Part shown: piece by piece, positions 1-8,301 of the stretch | Numbering within the stretch: the first letter of the stretch is position 1 | Layout: every line of letters begins with the position of its first letter | Source: Sphingomonas hengshuiensis | GTDB taxonomy: Bacteria > Pseudomonadota > Alphaproteobacteria > Sphingomonadales > Sphingomonadaceae | Direction of reading: 5' to 3' | DNA: 44,678 bases | Assembly: GCA_003240755.1 (NCBI GenBank) | Contig: QFNF01000024.1 | Coordinates: forward strand, 1-44,678 | Notes under the pieces: model-generated | Told to the model about the DNA's origin: nothing | Database searches by the model: none | The model's input: only the letters and a program-made list of their open reading frames with translations | Translations under genes and position numbers: made by a program

Positions 1-1125
1 CATCGGCTCGACGATCTCGGGCGCGAAGGCGATCGATCCCAGGGCGGCAGTCGGTGCCAGCGTGCCGTCGTCGCGCTCCCCCGGACCGCGTGCCGAATAG
101 CTGAAGAACTCCCGCTCCCGCCCGTCGATCGTCACCTTGAAATCCCCCGGCCCGTCGCAGGCGGTCAGGCCCCAGCAATCGTCGCCATAGCCGACCTTGC
201 CGCCCGGATTTTCATTGGCATAGGCGCGCTGCGCATAGGTCGCGCGGCGGCTGTTCTCGAAATAGTCGATGCCCTTCGACGCGATATACGGATCGCGGAT
301 GCCGCGGAAATCGATCCAGACATGGCTGTATTGATGGCCGAACATCGGCGCGAACTGCAGATGGGGTTCGCCCCAGCGATTGCCCCAGCTCTTGTCGAAC
401 TTCTGCGTCAGCGCAGCCCAGGTCGCGGGCGGCAGCGGATGCGTCGGGCTGGCCAGCGCCAGCACGTACAGGATCATGCCTTCGTTGTAGATATCCCAGT
501 CGGAGGGGATGAAGCCGCTCTCCGGATGCCAGCCCATCGACACGAACGGCGGACGCGGTACGATCCAGTCCCATTCGACCGCGCGATAGAGCTGCTCGGC
601 AAGGTCGCGGATCCGCGCCTCGACCGGATCGGCACGATCGAACCAGCTCTGCGCGAACAGCACGCCGCCCAGCAGCAATGCGGTGTCGATCGTCGACAAT
701 TCGGTGCGGCCGTGGCGCGTACCGGTCCTGGCGTCGAGGAAGTGGTAGAAAAAGCCCTTGTGCCCGCTGGTCCCGGTCGCGGCGGGGCCGGACGGCGCCC
801 GGGCAAAGAATTCGAGCGTCGCGAGTGTGCGGTCGCGGTGCTGCGCGCGGGTGATCCAGCCATGTTTCTCGCCGACGCCATAGGCGGTCAGCGCGAAGCC
901 GATAGCGGCGATCGAGGCGAAGCTGGGCGTCGGCCAGCGATCGGGCGCGAGGCCGGTCGCGGCATCGGTCGTGTCCCAGAAGAAGCGGAATGCGCGCTGC
1001 TGCACGTCGGACAACAGGTCCGGCGCGGCAGGGATACCGGGGGCGGGTGCGATCCCGGTCCGTGGCGCACAGGCCCCGACGAGCGCGGCGGTGCTGGCGG
1101 CAAGGAAGAAACGGCGATCGATCAC
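1..1125 (-). CDS. Glucoamylase-domain (PF10091, GH144-like) secreted glycoside hydrolase, C-terminus cut by window edge
   Basis: The reading frame runs on the minus strand from a GTG at 1125 off the left edge, so 375 codons are visible and the C-terminus is missing. AAGGGG lies about 8 nt upstream of the GTG. The product begins with RR-FFLAASTAALVGAC, a Tat-like or lipoprotein signal with a plausible lipobox (VGAC). Motifs typical of the PF10091 'glycoamylase' family follow: MGWHPESGFIPS, WDIYNEGMILY, FGHQYSHVWIDFRG and GYGDDCWG. Characterised PF10091 enzymes include the GH144 endo-beta-1,2-glucanases, so a periplasmic or surface-anchored endo-glucanase is the best guess; the substrate is inferred. 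It lies 72 bp downstream of the TonB-dependent receptor on the same strand, with a strong hairpin between them. Family assignment is good; the exact specificity is open. Confidence 0.85.
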   Translation of the reverse strand, partial: MIDRRFFLAASTAALVGACAPRTGIAPAPGIPAAPDLLSDVQQRAFRFFWDTTDAATGLAPDRWPTPSFASIAAIGFALTAYGVGEKHGWITRAQHRDRTLATLEFFARAPSGPAATGTSGHKGFFYHFLDARTGTRHGRTELSTIDTALLLGGVLFAQSWFDRADPVEARIRDLAEQLYRAVEWDWIVPRPPFVSMGWHPESGFIPSDWDIYNEGMILYVLALASPTHPLPPATWAALTQKFDKSWGNRWGEPHLQFAPMFGHQYSHVWIDFRGIRDPYIASKGIDYFENSRRATYAQRAYANENPGGKVGYGDDCWGLTACDGPGDFKVTIDGREREFFSYSARGPGERDDGTLAPTAALGSIAFAPEIVEPM

Positions 1126-1155
1126 GAGCAGGCCCCTTGGCAGAAATCAAAGAAA

Positions 1156-1184
1156 TGCCGGGACAGGCGGGGCCTGTCCCGGCA
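1156..1184 (-). terminator. Intrinsic terminator or attenuator hairpin after the TonB-dependent receptor
   Basis: A perfect 12-bp stem (TGCCGGGACAGG pairing with CCTGTCCCGGCA) closes a 5-nt loop and is followed, on the minus strand, by the T-rich run TTTCTTTGATTT. It lies just after the receptor stop and before the PF10091 gene on the same strand. It may therefore terminate partially and lower expression of the downstream glucanase. Confidence 0.7.
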
Positions 1185-1197
1185 GGGGAGGGAAGCG

Positions 1198-4100
1198 TCA
1201 GAAGTTGAAACCCGCCGACAGCTTGATCGTCCGCGGCTGGTTGCCGCCGATGCTGAACGACGAACGCTCGCGATAGACCGACTGGGTGCCGTCGGTGCGG
1301 CTGTTGTCACGCGGGTTGTTGTTGAAATCGATATAGTTGCGATCATTCATCAGATTGATGATGTCGACACGGAAGCGGATCCGAGCGGTGTCGTTGACGA
1401 ACCGGATCGGCACGTACTTTGTGGCGGCAACGTCGAGCTGACGACGGCCCCATTGATCGCCCAAGCTCTCACGGAACGCACCGACGAACGTCCGGCGGAA
1501 CGGGTCGCTGGTTTCGAACGGTGCTACCTGGAACAGCGGCGATTCGATCGAGAACTTGCTCGACAGCGTCAGGCCGATCGGGGTGTCGACGCTACCCGCG
1601 GCAACGAACCGGTGACGCGGTACCCCGGCGGAACGCAGCGTCGGGTAATCGTCAATCGACGGGAAATCGAGGCTGAACGTTTCGTTGAAGGTCCGATTTT
1701 CGGACGCTTCGGTGAAAGTATAGGTCGCGTCGAGGCTCCACGGCGACGTCGGCGAGTACGGCTTGGTCAGCTTGACATACGCCGAATCCGCGTCGGTTTT
1801 CAGCCCGTTGTCGCCGATGAGGATCGAACCGAAGCCCGGCGGCGTGAACGGGAACGGCGACTGCGGTATCAGTGCGCCGGTCGTCGGGCCGCTGGCGAAG
1901 AACGATCCGTCCGGACGGCGATTGCCCAGCAGATACACAAAGCCGTCACGGCTTGAGATATGCTGATAGCCGACTTCAAGCTCGATCGGGTTGAAGCGCG
2001 AACGGAAGCCCAGCGAAACCTGGTCCGAATACGGCATCTTCAGATCGTTCTTGATGAAGCGCAGTTCACGCCCCCCGCCCGTGCTGCTCGACGCCAACTG
2101 CGCACGGCCTTCCGCGGTCAGGTAGATCGGGTTCCACGGGATGCAGGTCGCCGACGGCGTGCACTGGTTGAGCGGGTTCGCACCCTGGAACAGGAAGGTC
2201 CGCTGCTGGAACGCACCGACCGACAATTCCTGCTGCAGGAAGTCGAACTGATTGCGGTCGTACGACCGGCCGAAGCCACCGAACACGGTGAAGCGGCCTT
2301 CCTCATCGATGCGATAGGTGAATCCAACGCGGGGCTGGATCGCACCGGTGAACGCCTTTCGGTTGTTGCCGGTCGAGATATAGTCGTTGATGTTGTAGTC
2401 GGCGTTCTGCAGGTTCGGATACTGTGCGGCAGAGACCGCCGTCAGGTTCGACTGCGGCGTCACGAAGTCGAGGAACGCCGGAGTGCGCTCATAATCCCAG
2501 CGCACGCCGAGGTTCAGCGTCAGGCGGTCGGTAACGTCCCAATCGTCCTGGGCATAGATGCCGAACTGGAAGTTTTTCGATTCGATCGACGAACTGCCAA
2601 AGCCGCTCGGTGCGCCGAATTGCAGACGATAGGGGGTATCCGTCTGGAAACCGGTCGGGCTAAGCAGGTTCACATCATAGGTATAGGAACCGTTGATATT
2701 GTTCTGTTCGAGCGTGTTGAGGTCGACCCACTTCGCCTTCACGCCGGTCTTGAAAGTATGTCCTTCAAGGCCCGTGTAGGTGAAGTCGTTCTGGACGGTC
2801 CAGCCCTTCTGGCCCTTGTTCTGGTTGTTCGTACCGCCGCCGATGCGAAGCAGATCGATGCGGACGGGGCCATTGGCGCGCTGTTCGGTGCGCTGGAAGA
2901 ACTGGTTGATGCCCGGCTCGGCCGGCTGTGGTGCCCAGCTCACGTCTTCATACGACACGCGGAAATCGTTGATCCAGGTGTCGGCCGTGTGCTGCCACCG
3001 CGCCATGCCGCGCAGTTCCTCGACCGAATTGTTGGTGCGGGTCGAAAACGCGTTGATCCCGCTGCCCAGGCTGTCGCCGCTTTCCTTGCGATACTTGGCC
3101 GTGAACTCGATCAGGTCTTCTGCGGTCGGCGAGATGTCGATCTTGCCGAAGATCAGGTCTTCATTGAACGTGTTGGTGAAGTTGCCGAAGCGCGAGCGCA
3201 ACTCGGCAGGGATGACGTTGATATCGACACCATTGCCCGGCAGCACGTCGACCGGACGTTCCTGCCGCTTGCCTTCATAGCTGGCAAAGAAGTGTGCGAC
3301 GTCCTTGATGATCGGGCCGCCCAGCGCGACGCCGTACTGGATATCCTTGGTGTCGACTTTGGCGACGCGCCTCGGATAGAGTTCGGTCGGCCGCAACGCA
3401 CGCAGGTCCTGATTGGTGAAATCGACAAAGCCTTCACCATGGAATTCATTGGTGCCCGATTTGGTCCCGGCAACGATCGCGACCGAGCTGACCTGATCGA
3501 ACTCCGCCTTGTAGTTCGACGACAGCACCTGATATTCGCCGATGGCGAGCTGCGGGAACGGATTGCCCGGCGTCGAATCCTGACCGGTCACGCCGTTCTT
3601 CAGGACGTAATCCTTCTGGCTGACGCCGTCGATGAACACGTTGACCGAGTTCGACCGCTGCGCGCCGCCCTGCAGGCGGGCCTGGCCGTTGGCGCCCTCC
3701 TCGACGAACCGCACGCCCGGCGCCAGATCGGCGAAGGCCAAGAAGTTGCGGTTGTTCTGCGGCAACTGCTCGATCAGCCGCTGGGTGATGTTGATGCCGA
3801 CCTGACCGCCCGACAGGGTGCGGATGCGGCTGCCGGTGACGATGATCTCCTGATCGCTGCCCTCGACGCTGCCCGGATCGGTCTGGGCCGTCTCGCTCGT
3901 CGGCGCCGGCGCGGCCGGGGCGGTGGTCAGGTCGATGTCCAGCCCGGCATTCTGCCCGACGCGCAGCGTGAATTCGTCCGAATTGCGCGTACCGTTGGTC
4001 AGTTGGATCTCCAGCCGGTACGTACCGGCACGCAGCGACGCGAAATTGTAGGCGCCATCGGCGCCGATGGTGGCGGTACGGCGGATGCCGGTCGCGACTT

Positions 4101-4263
4101 CGACCGCCGTCACCTGCGTCGCCTGGTTCCCCGGCGGCGACGTGATCGTGCCGCGCAGCGATGCCTGCCCGACCTGGGCGTATGCCGCCACGGGTGCGAG
4201 CATCGCGCCCGTCGCCAGCGTCGTCGCGGCGGCGAGTGCCGCGCGGATCATGCTATTCCTCAT
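1198..4263 (-). CDS. TonB-dependent outer-membrane receptor (Oar-like, with carboxypeptidase-regulatory-like N-terminal domain)
   Basis: A 1021-residue protein starting MRNSMIRAALAAATT, with a cleavable signal peptide ending near AYAQ. Residues about 30-110 look like a CarboxypepD_reg/CNA-B-like domain (GTITSP, GADGAYNFASLRAGTYRLEI). A plug domain follows (EIIVTGSRI, then NVFIDGVSQKDYV), then a long beta-barrel ending in the aromatic C-terminus SAGFNF. It should import an oligosaccharide or other large ligand using TonB/ExbBD. The ATG at 4263 overlaps the end of the upstream lacI-type gene by 11 bp. A second ATG at 4251 (residue 5), with GAGGA just upstream, lies one base after the lacI stop and is an equally good start. 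Neighbouring glycosidases suggest a glucan-derived ligand; that is inference. Confidence 0.92.
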   Translation of the reverse strand: MRNSMIRAALAAATTLATGAMLAPVAAYAQVGQASLRGTITSPPGNQATQVTAVEVATGIRRTATIGADGAYNFASLRAGTYRLEIQLTNGTRNSDEFTLRVGQNAGLDIDLTTAPAAPAPTSETAQTDPGSVEGSDQEIIVTGSRIRTLSGGQVGINITQRLIEQLPQNNRNFLAFADLAPGVRFVEEGANGQARLQGGAQRSNSVNVFIDGVSQKDYVLKNGVTGQDSTPGNPFPQLAIGEYQVLSSNYKAEFDQVSSVAIVAGTKSGTNEFHGEGFVDFTNQDLRALRPTELYPRRVAKVDTKDIQYGVALGGPIIKDVAHFFASYEGKRQERPVDVLPGNGVDINVIPAELRSRFGNFTNTFNEDLIFGKIDISPTAEDLIEFTAKYRKESGDSLGSGINAFSTRTNNSVEELRGMARWQHTADTWINDFRVSYEDVSWAPQPAEPGINQFFQRTEQRANGPVRIDLLRIGGGTNNQNKGQKGWTVQNDFTYTGLEGHTFKTGVKAKWVDLNTLEQNNINGSYTYDVNLLSPTGFQTDTPYRLQFGAPSGFGSSSIESKNFQFGIYAQDDWDVTDRLTLNLGVRWDYERTPAFLDFVTPQSNLTAVSAAQYPNLQNADYNINDYISTGNNRKAFTGAIQPRVGFTYRIDEEGRFTVFGGFGRSYDRNQFDFLQQELSVGAFQQRTFLFQGANPLNQCTPSATCIPWNPIYLTAEGRAQLASSSTGGGRELRFIKNDLKMPYSDQVSLGFRSRFNPIELEVGYQHISSRDGFVYLLGNRRPDGSFFASGPTTGALIPQSPFPFTPPGFGSILIGDNGLKTDADSAYVKLTKPYSPTSPWSLDATYTFTEASENRTFNETFSLDFPSIDDYPTLRSAGVPRHRFVAAGSVDTPIGLTLSSKFSIESPLFQVAPFETSDPFRRTFVGAFRESLGDQWGRRQLDVAATKYVPIRFVNDTARIRFRVDIINLMNDRNYIDFNNNPRDNSRTDGTQSVYRERSSFSIGGNQPRTIKLSAGFNF

Positions 4264-5287
4264 GCGTTTTTCCCCTTATGCCCCGGTTTTCCGGGTCTTC
4301 CCTTGGTGAAGTGGTGTCGCGCACGACCAGGGTCGGTGCGCGCAATTCGATGCTGCGGTCGTCGGCGCCGTCGATCTGTTCGATCAGGCGGGCGACCGCG
4401 CGTTCGCCCAACTGCGCGATGTCGATGCGCAGCGTAGTGAGCGATGGCGAGATGAGGCGGGCGAGCGGGATGTCGTCGAACCCGGCGACGGCGATCCGGT
4501 CGGGCACGGCGATGCCGGCCCGGCGGAACGCCATCATCGCGCCGATCGCCATCATGTCGTTGGCCGCGAACACCGCATCGATGTCGCCACCGCGTTCGGC
4601 CAGCCGCTCCGCCGCCGACGCGCCCGAGTCCTCCAGAAAGGTTCCGCGCTCGACGGTCGATGGCAGCCCGGCGGCGGCAATCGCCGTAAGGTAGCCGGCA
4701 AGCCGTTCCTCGGCATCGATATTTCCCGCCGGTCCCGCGAGGTGGACGATGTGCCGGCGACCGGTGGCGATCAGGTGGTCGACCATCATCCGCGCGCCGG
4801 CTTCGTTGTCGATCCGCAATTCGGGGCGCGGCTGATGATGCGGTGCGCAGTTGACCATGACCGCCGGCACGCCGACCGGCAGGTGGCCGAACAGATGGTC
4901 GGGATCGATATGCGGCGCCATCACCACCAGCCCGTCGACACGGCCGCGCATCGTGTGCAGCGCCTCGACCCCGCGCACCGGATCGGCATGCATGTTCGAC
5001 AACAATAGCTGGAGCCCGCGTTCCGACGCTTCCCGGTCCATGCCGCGCAGCAGTTCGGAGAAGAACTCGCCATGCAGTTCGGGCAGGACGACCCCGATCG
5101 CGTTCGAACGTGCGAGGCTGAGCGAACGTGCGCCCGCATGGGGGACGTAGCCGAGCCTGGCGGCGGCGGCCTCCACCTTTTCGCGCAGCGCCGGGCGGAC
5201 ATTCTCATGGCGGTTGAGCACGCGCGACACCGAGGCGACGGACACGTCCGCCGCGCGAGCCACATCGCGGATGGTGGCGTTCGCCAT
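4253..5287 (-). CDS. LacI-family transcriptional repressor of the adjacent receptor/glycosidase locus
   Basis: A 344-residue protein starting MANATIRDVARAADVSVASV. The N-terminal LacI helix-turn-helix with its hinge helix (SVSRVLNRHENVRPALREKV) is followed by a periplasmic-binding-protein-like sensor domain (IGVVLPELHGEFFSELLRG, AVFAANDMMAIGAMMAFR, IAVAGFDDIPLARLISPSLT). The frame stays open upstream of 5287, but that part crosses the operator and promoter region, so the ATG at 5287 (preceded by GAGGG) is chosen. The gene heads a minus-strand operon with the TonB-dependent receptor, whose start overlaps its end. The likely operator is the palindrome at 5364-5377, which suggests autoregulation. 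Confidence 0.92.
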   Translation of the reverse strand: MANATIRDVARAADVSVASVSRVLNRHENVRPALREKVEAAAARLGYVPHAGARSLSLARSNAIGVVLPELHGEFFSELLRGMDREASERGLQLLLSNMHADPVRGVEALHTMRGRVDGLVVMAPHIDPDHLFGHLPVGVPAVMVNCAPHHQPRPELRIDNEAGARMMVDHLIATGRRHIVHLAGPAGNIDAEERLAGYLTAIAAAGLPSTVERGTFLEDSGASAAERLAERGGDIDAVFAANDMMAIGAMMAFRRAGIAVPDRIAVAGFDDIPLARLISPSLTTLRIDIAQLGERAVARLIEQIDGADDRSIELRAPTLVVRDTTSPREDPENRGIRGKTHEE

Positions 5288-5359
5288 GCCCTCGTCGTCC
5301 ACTCCCTGCTTCGCCCGCGACCGTCGCGGCGAATCCGACGGCTGCTTCGCCGTTCGCTC

Positions 5360-5387
5360 TTGATGTAACCGGTTACAAGAATCTACA
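5360..5387 (+). promoter_or_regulatory. Possible promoter for the GH3 gene, overlapped by the operator
   Basis: TTGATG (5360-5365) and TCTACA (5382-5387) are spaced by 16 bp and could form -35 and -10 boxes reading towards the GH3 gene. The operator occupies the spacer, the expected arrangement for repression. This is pattern matching only. Confidence 0.3.
5364..5377. promoter_or_regulatory. LacI-type operator (perfect palindrome TGTAACCGGTTACA)
   Basis: A perfect 14-bp palindrome with the central CG typical of LacI-family sites. It lies between the divergent lacI-type gene (start 5287) and the GH3 gene (start 5460), about 80 bp from each. The adjacent regulator probably binds it and controls both transcription units. 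No second exact copy was noticed in the window. Confidence 0.82.
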
Positions 5388-5459
5388 ACGCGCATCAACC
5401 ACAGATTCGAAACAACATGCGCGACATGATAGTTGCGCAACCGACACAGAGGGGATCGC

Positions 5460-7745
5460 ATGGAAGATATCCGGATTTCGCGGCGGGCGCTGATGATGGG
5501 CGCGGGCGCCGTGGCCGCGTGGAGCGCGTCGCCGGCGCGGGCGCTGCTGGCGCAGGCGGGCGATCGCCTCCCCGCTGCCGCCGAGGCGCTGCTGGGTCAG
5601 ATGACGGTCGAGGAAAAGGCGGGACAGTTGACGCTGATGGCCGCCGCCTGGGCCGGGGGCGCGGCGAACGCGTTGAACCCGATCAGCGCGACCGCGACGT
5701 TCGACGAACAATTGGCGCAGGTGCGCGCCGGCAAGCTGACCGGCGTGTTCAACGGCAATGGCGCGGAGATGGCGCGGCGGATGCAGTTGGTCGCGATGCG
5801 CGAGCAGCGGCTGAAGGTGCCGCTGCTGTTCGCCGCCGACATCATCCACGGCTTCCGCACGGTATTCCCCATGCCGCTGGCCGAGGCGGGCAGCTTCGAC
5901 GCCGATCTGGCAGAGCGTACCGCGCGCGCCGCGGCGGTCGAGGCGTCGGCGGCCGGCATCGACTGGACCTTTGCGCCGATGGTCGACATCGCCCGCGACC
6001 AGCGCTGGGGTCGCGGGATCGAGGGGTCGGGCGAGGACCTGTTGCTGGGCAAGGTCATGGCCGATGCCCGCGTCCGCGGGTTCCAGGGGCGTCGCGGGCT
6101 GAGCGCCGACGATGCCGTCGCCGCCTGTGCCAAGCATTTCGCCGCCTATGGCGCGGCCGAGGGGGGGCTGGACTACAACACCGTCGACATTTCCGAGCGC
6201 ACGCTGCGCGAAACCTATTTCCCGCCGTTTCAGACCGCCTTCGCCGCCGGTGCGCCGACGACGATGGCGTCGTTCAACGAATTGTCCGGCGTCCCCGCGA
6301 CCGCCAATCCGTGGCTGCTCGACACCATCCTGCGCAAGGAATGGGGCTTTGGCGGGCTGGTCGTGTCCGACTATACCGGCGACGAGGAACTGATCGCGCA
6401 CGGTTTCGCGGCGGATGCGCGCGAGGCGACGAAGCTTGCCTTCCTCGCCGGGGTCGACATGTCGATGCAGTCGGGCTTCTATCTCAAGCATCTGCCCGAT
6501 CTGGTCGCCAGCGGCGAGGTGCCGATGGCACGGCTGGATCAGGCAGTGCGGCGGGTGCTCGCGCTCAAGGCGCAGCTCGGCCTGTTCGACGATCCGTTCC
6601 GTCGCATCGATCCGCGCCGCGAAAAGGCGCGGGTGCGCACGCCCCAGCACCTGAAGCTGTCGCGCGAGGCGGGTGCCCGTTCGATCGTGATGCTGAAGAA
6701 TGACGGCGACCTGCTGCCGCTGCCCAAGTCGGGCCGCAAGATCGCGCTGATCGGCCCGTTCGTGCAGGGGCAGCGCGAGCTGATCGGAACGTGGAACGTC
6801 TATGGTTCGGATGCGGAGGCGGTCGATCTGTTGACCGGCGTCCGTGCGGCCGTGACCGATCCGTCGCTGGTCACGGCAGTCGACGGGTCGGGCATCACCG
6901 ACCCGATCCCCGGCGGGATCGAGGCGGCGGTGATCGCCGCGTCGCAGGCCGATGTCGTCCTGCTGGCGATCGGCGAGTCGCAGCGCATGTCGGGCGAGGC
7001 GCAGTCGCGCGTCGATATCGGCATCCCGCAGGCGCAGCTCGATCTGGCCGAGGCCGTGCTGGCCACCGGAAAGCCGACCGTCATCCTGTTGCGCAACGGC
7101 CGTGCGATGGTGCTGGACAAGCCGGTGCTGGACGCGCGCGCGATCCTCGTCACATGGTTCCTCGGGTCGCAGAGCGGGCCGGCAACCGCCGACATCCTGT
7201 TCGGCGACGTCGGCCCCTCGGCGCGGCTGCCGGTCAGTTTCCCCTATTCGACCGGGCAGCAGCCCTATTATTATGCGCACAAGACCACCGGGCGACCCAA
7301 CCCGCCGGGGCCGCTGGCGGAATACAAGGCGCGCTATCGCGAGGGGCCGAACGCGGCGCGCTTCGCGTTCGGGCACGGCCTGACCTATGGTCGCATCGCC
7401 TACAGCGATCTCGACCTGGGCGGCGGGCGGCTGAACACCGATGGCGCGCTCAAGGTCCGGGCGCGCATCACCAACAGCGGCACGCGCGCTGCGACCGAGG
7501 TGGTACAGCTTTACATCCATGACGTCAGCGCCAGCATCACCCGGCCGGTACGCGAGATGAAGGCGTTCCAGCGCGTCACGCTGGCACCCGGCGAATCGAG
7601 GACGGTCGAGTTTACCCTGCGCGCCGACGACCTGCGTTTCATCGGTACGCAGAACCGCCCGACCGTGGAACCGGGCACCTTTCGCATCTGGGTCGCGCCC
7701 TCGGCCGAGGCGGACGGCGTGAACGGCAGCTTCGTGCTGGCCTGA
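5460..7745 (+). CDS. Secreted glycoside hydrolase family 3 beta-glucosidase
   Basis: A 761-residue protein. The ATG at 5460 has AGAGGGG 5-6 nt upstream and gives a Tat signal (SRRALMMGAGAVAAW, ending near ARA). The GH3 N-terminal barrel is visible (FAADIIHGFRTVFPMPLAEA, DWTFAPMVDIARDQRWGR, CAKHFAAYGAAEGG). The catalytic nucleophile Asp is residue 304 in LVVSDYTG. The C-terminal alpha/beta sandwich (ALIGPFVQGQRELIGTW, VLLAIGESQRMSGEA) and a fibronectin type III-like domain (VQLYIHDVSASITRPVREMK) complete a full-length BglX-type enzyme. It should release glucose from the ends of oligosaccharides in the periplasm. It is divergent from the lacI-receptor operon and shares its operator region. Together with the PF10091 enzyme it fits a glucan-use pathway. 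Confidence 0.93.
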   Translation: MEDIRISRRALMMGAGAVAAWSASPARALLAQAGDRLPAAAEALLGQMTVEEKAGQLTLMAAAWAGGAANALNPISATATFDEQLAQVRAGKLTGVFNGNGAEMARRMQLVAMREQRLKVPLLFAADIIHGFRTVFPMPLAEAGSFDADLAERTARAAAVEASAAGIDWTFAPMVDIARDQRWGRGIEGSGEDLLLGKVMADARVRGFQGRRGLSADDAVAACAKHFAAYGAAEGGLDYNTVDISERTLRETYFPPFQTAFAAGAPTTMASFNELSGVPATANPWLLDTILRKEWGFGGLVVSDYTGDEELIAHGFAADAREATKLAFLAGVDMSMQSGFYLKHLPDLVASGEVPMARLDQAVRRVLALKAQLGLFDDPFRRIDPRREKARVRTPQHLKLSREAGARSIVMLKNDGDLLPLPKSGRKIALIGPFVQGQRELIGTWNVYGSDAEAVDLLTGVRAAVTDPSLVTAVDGSGITDPIPGGIEAAVIAASQADVVLLAIGESQRMSGEAQSRVDIGIPQAQLDLAEAVLATGKPTVILLRNGRAMVLDKPVLDARAILVTWFLGSQSGPATADILFGDVGPSARLPVSFPYSTGQQPYYYAHKTTGRPNPPGPLAEYKARYREGPNAARFAFGHGLTYGRIAYSDLDLGGGRLNTDGALKVRARITNSGTRAATEVVQLYIHDVSASITRPVREMKAFQRVTLAPGESRTVEFTLRADDLRFIGTQNRPTVEPGTFRIWVAPSAEADGVNGSFVLA

Positions 7746-7806
7746 ACCCCTGCACCCGGCATCGATCGTCGCGCGTTAACATCCTCATCACGAAGGAGAA
7801 TATGCG

Positions 7807-8046
7807 ATGACCGATGCCGGAAAGCAGCCGAACCAGGCGATGGGCGGTCAGCCCGGAGCCGCCACGCCCGATGGCGTCAACAATGCACCGAGCGGCGGCG
7901 AATCCGGGGGCGACGCCTATCCCAATCCGCATGACGGCGACGGCAAGGGGCGCTTCGACGGTGGCCAGAGCGTGCAGGACTATCATGGCGGTCCCGGTGG
8001 CGAACGGAATCAGGGGGCCGGTACCGGCGGACAGGACCCTGAATAA
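7807..8046 (+). CDS. Small Gly/Asp/Asn-rich hypothetical protein
   Basis: A 79-residue frame with AAGGAG at 7793-7798, 8 nt before the ATG at 7807. An overlapping ATG at 7802 reaches a stop after two codons. The product (MTDAGKQPNQAMGG to GTGGQDPE) is rich in Gly, Asp, Asn, Pro and Gln, lacks hydrophobic segments and is probably disordered. I recognise no domain. It follows the GH3 gene by 61 bp on the same strand and may be co-transcribed, but nothing ties it to sugar metabolism. Confidence 0.7.
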   Translation: MTDAGKQPNQAMGGQPGAATPDGVNNAPSGGESGGDAYPNPHDGDGKGRFDGGQSVQDYHGGPGGERNQGAGTGGQDPE

Positions 8047-8269
8047 CCCCGGACGCGGCTGATCGCCGGTGCGGTCGCCGCGACCTTCGCGCCAACGGTA
8101 CCGATCGTATCGCCGGTCAGATTGCGCGGCGGTCGCGATGCCGGCCGTCGCGCCGCCGGACATGTCGCGGATCGGCAGGGCCGGCTTGTGCGGACCGCAG
8201 CCACTCATGCCGGCAAACGATTGGAACAAATCGTTTCCAGCCTATATTCCGCTGGCAGGGCAAAGGAAT

Positions 8270-8301
8270 ATGTTCGTACAAGCGGTACCATGGACGAACA
8301 T
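8270..8301. promoter_or_regulatory. Inverted repeat spanning the start of the second lacI-type gene
   Basis: ATGTTCGT (8270-8277) and ACGAACAT (8294-8301) form a perfect 8-bp inverted repeat with a 16-bp spacer that contains the ATG at 8290. A shorter inverted repeat, TGGAA/TTCCA, lies at 8222-8239. Either could be an autoregulatory site. No experimentally known site is matched. Confidence 0.35.

Noticed and set aside
1960..4437. Plus-strand open frame of 825 codons across the receptor gene
   Set aside because: It is the antisense of the TonB-dependent receptor; it is Arg/Asp-rich with no domain, while the minus-strand protein has signal, plug and barrel features.
5373..7520. Minus-strand open frame of 715 codons across the GH3 gene
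   Set aside because: Long antisense frames are expected in GC-rich DNA; it has no recognisable motif and opposes a complete GH3 enzyme.
8222..8260. An EcfG (general stress sigma factor) promoter at GGAAC upstream of the second lacI gene
   Set aside because: GGAAC is present at 8223, but no GTT-type -10 element lies 16-17 bp downstream.
8047..8289. A small gene between the Gly-rich protein and the second lacI gene
   Set aside because: Short frames exist on both strands but none has a ribosome binding site, a recognisable motif or consistent codon use.
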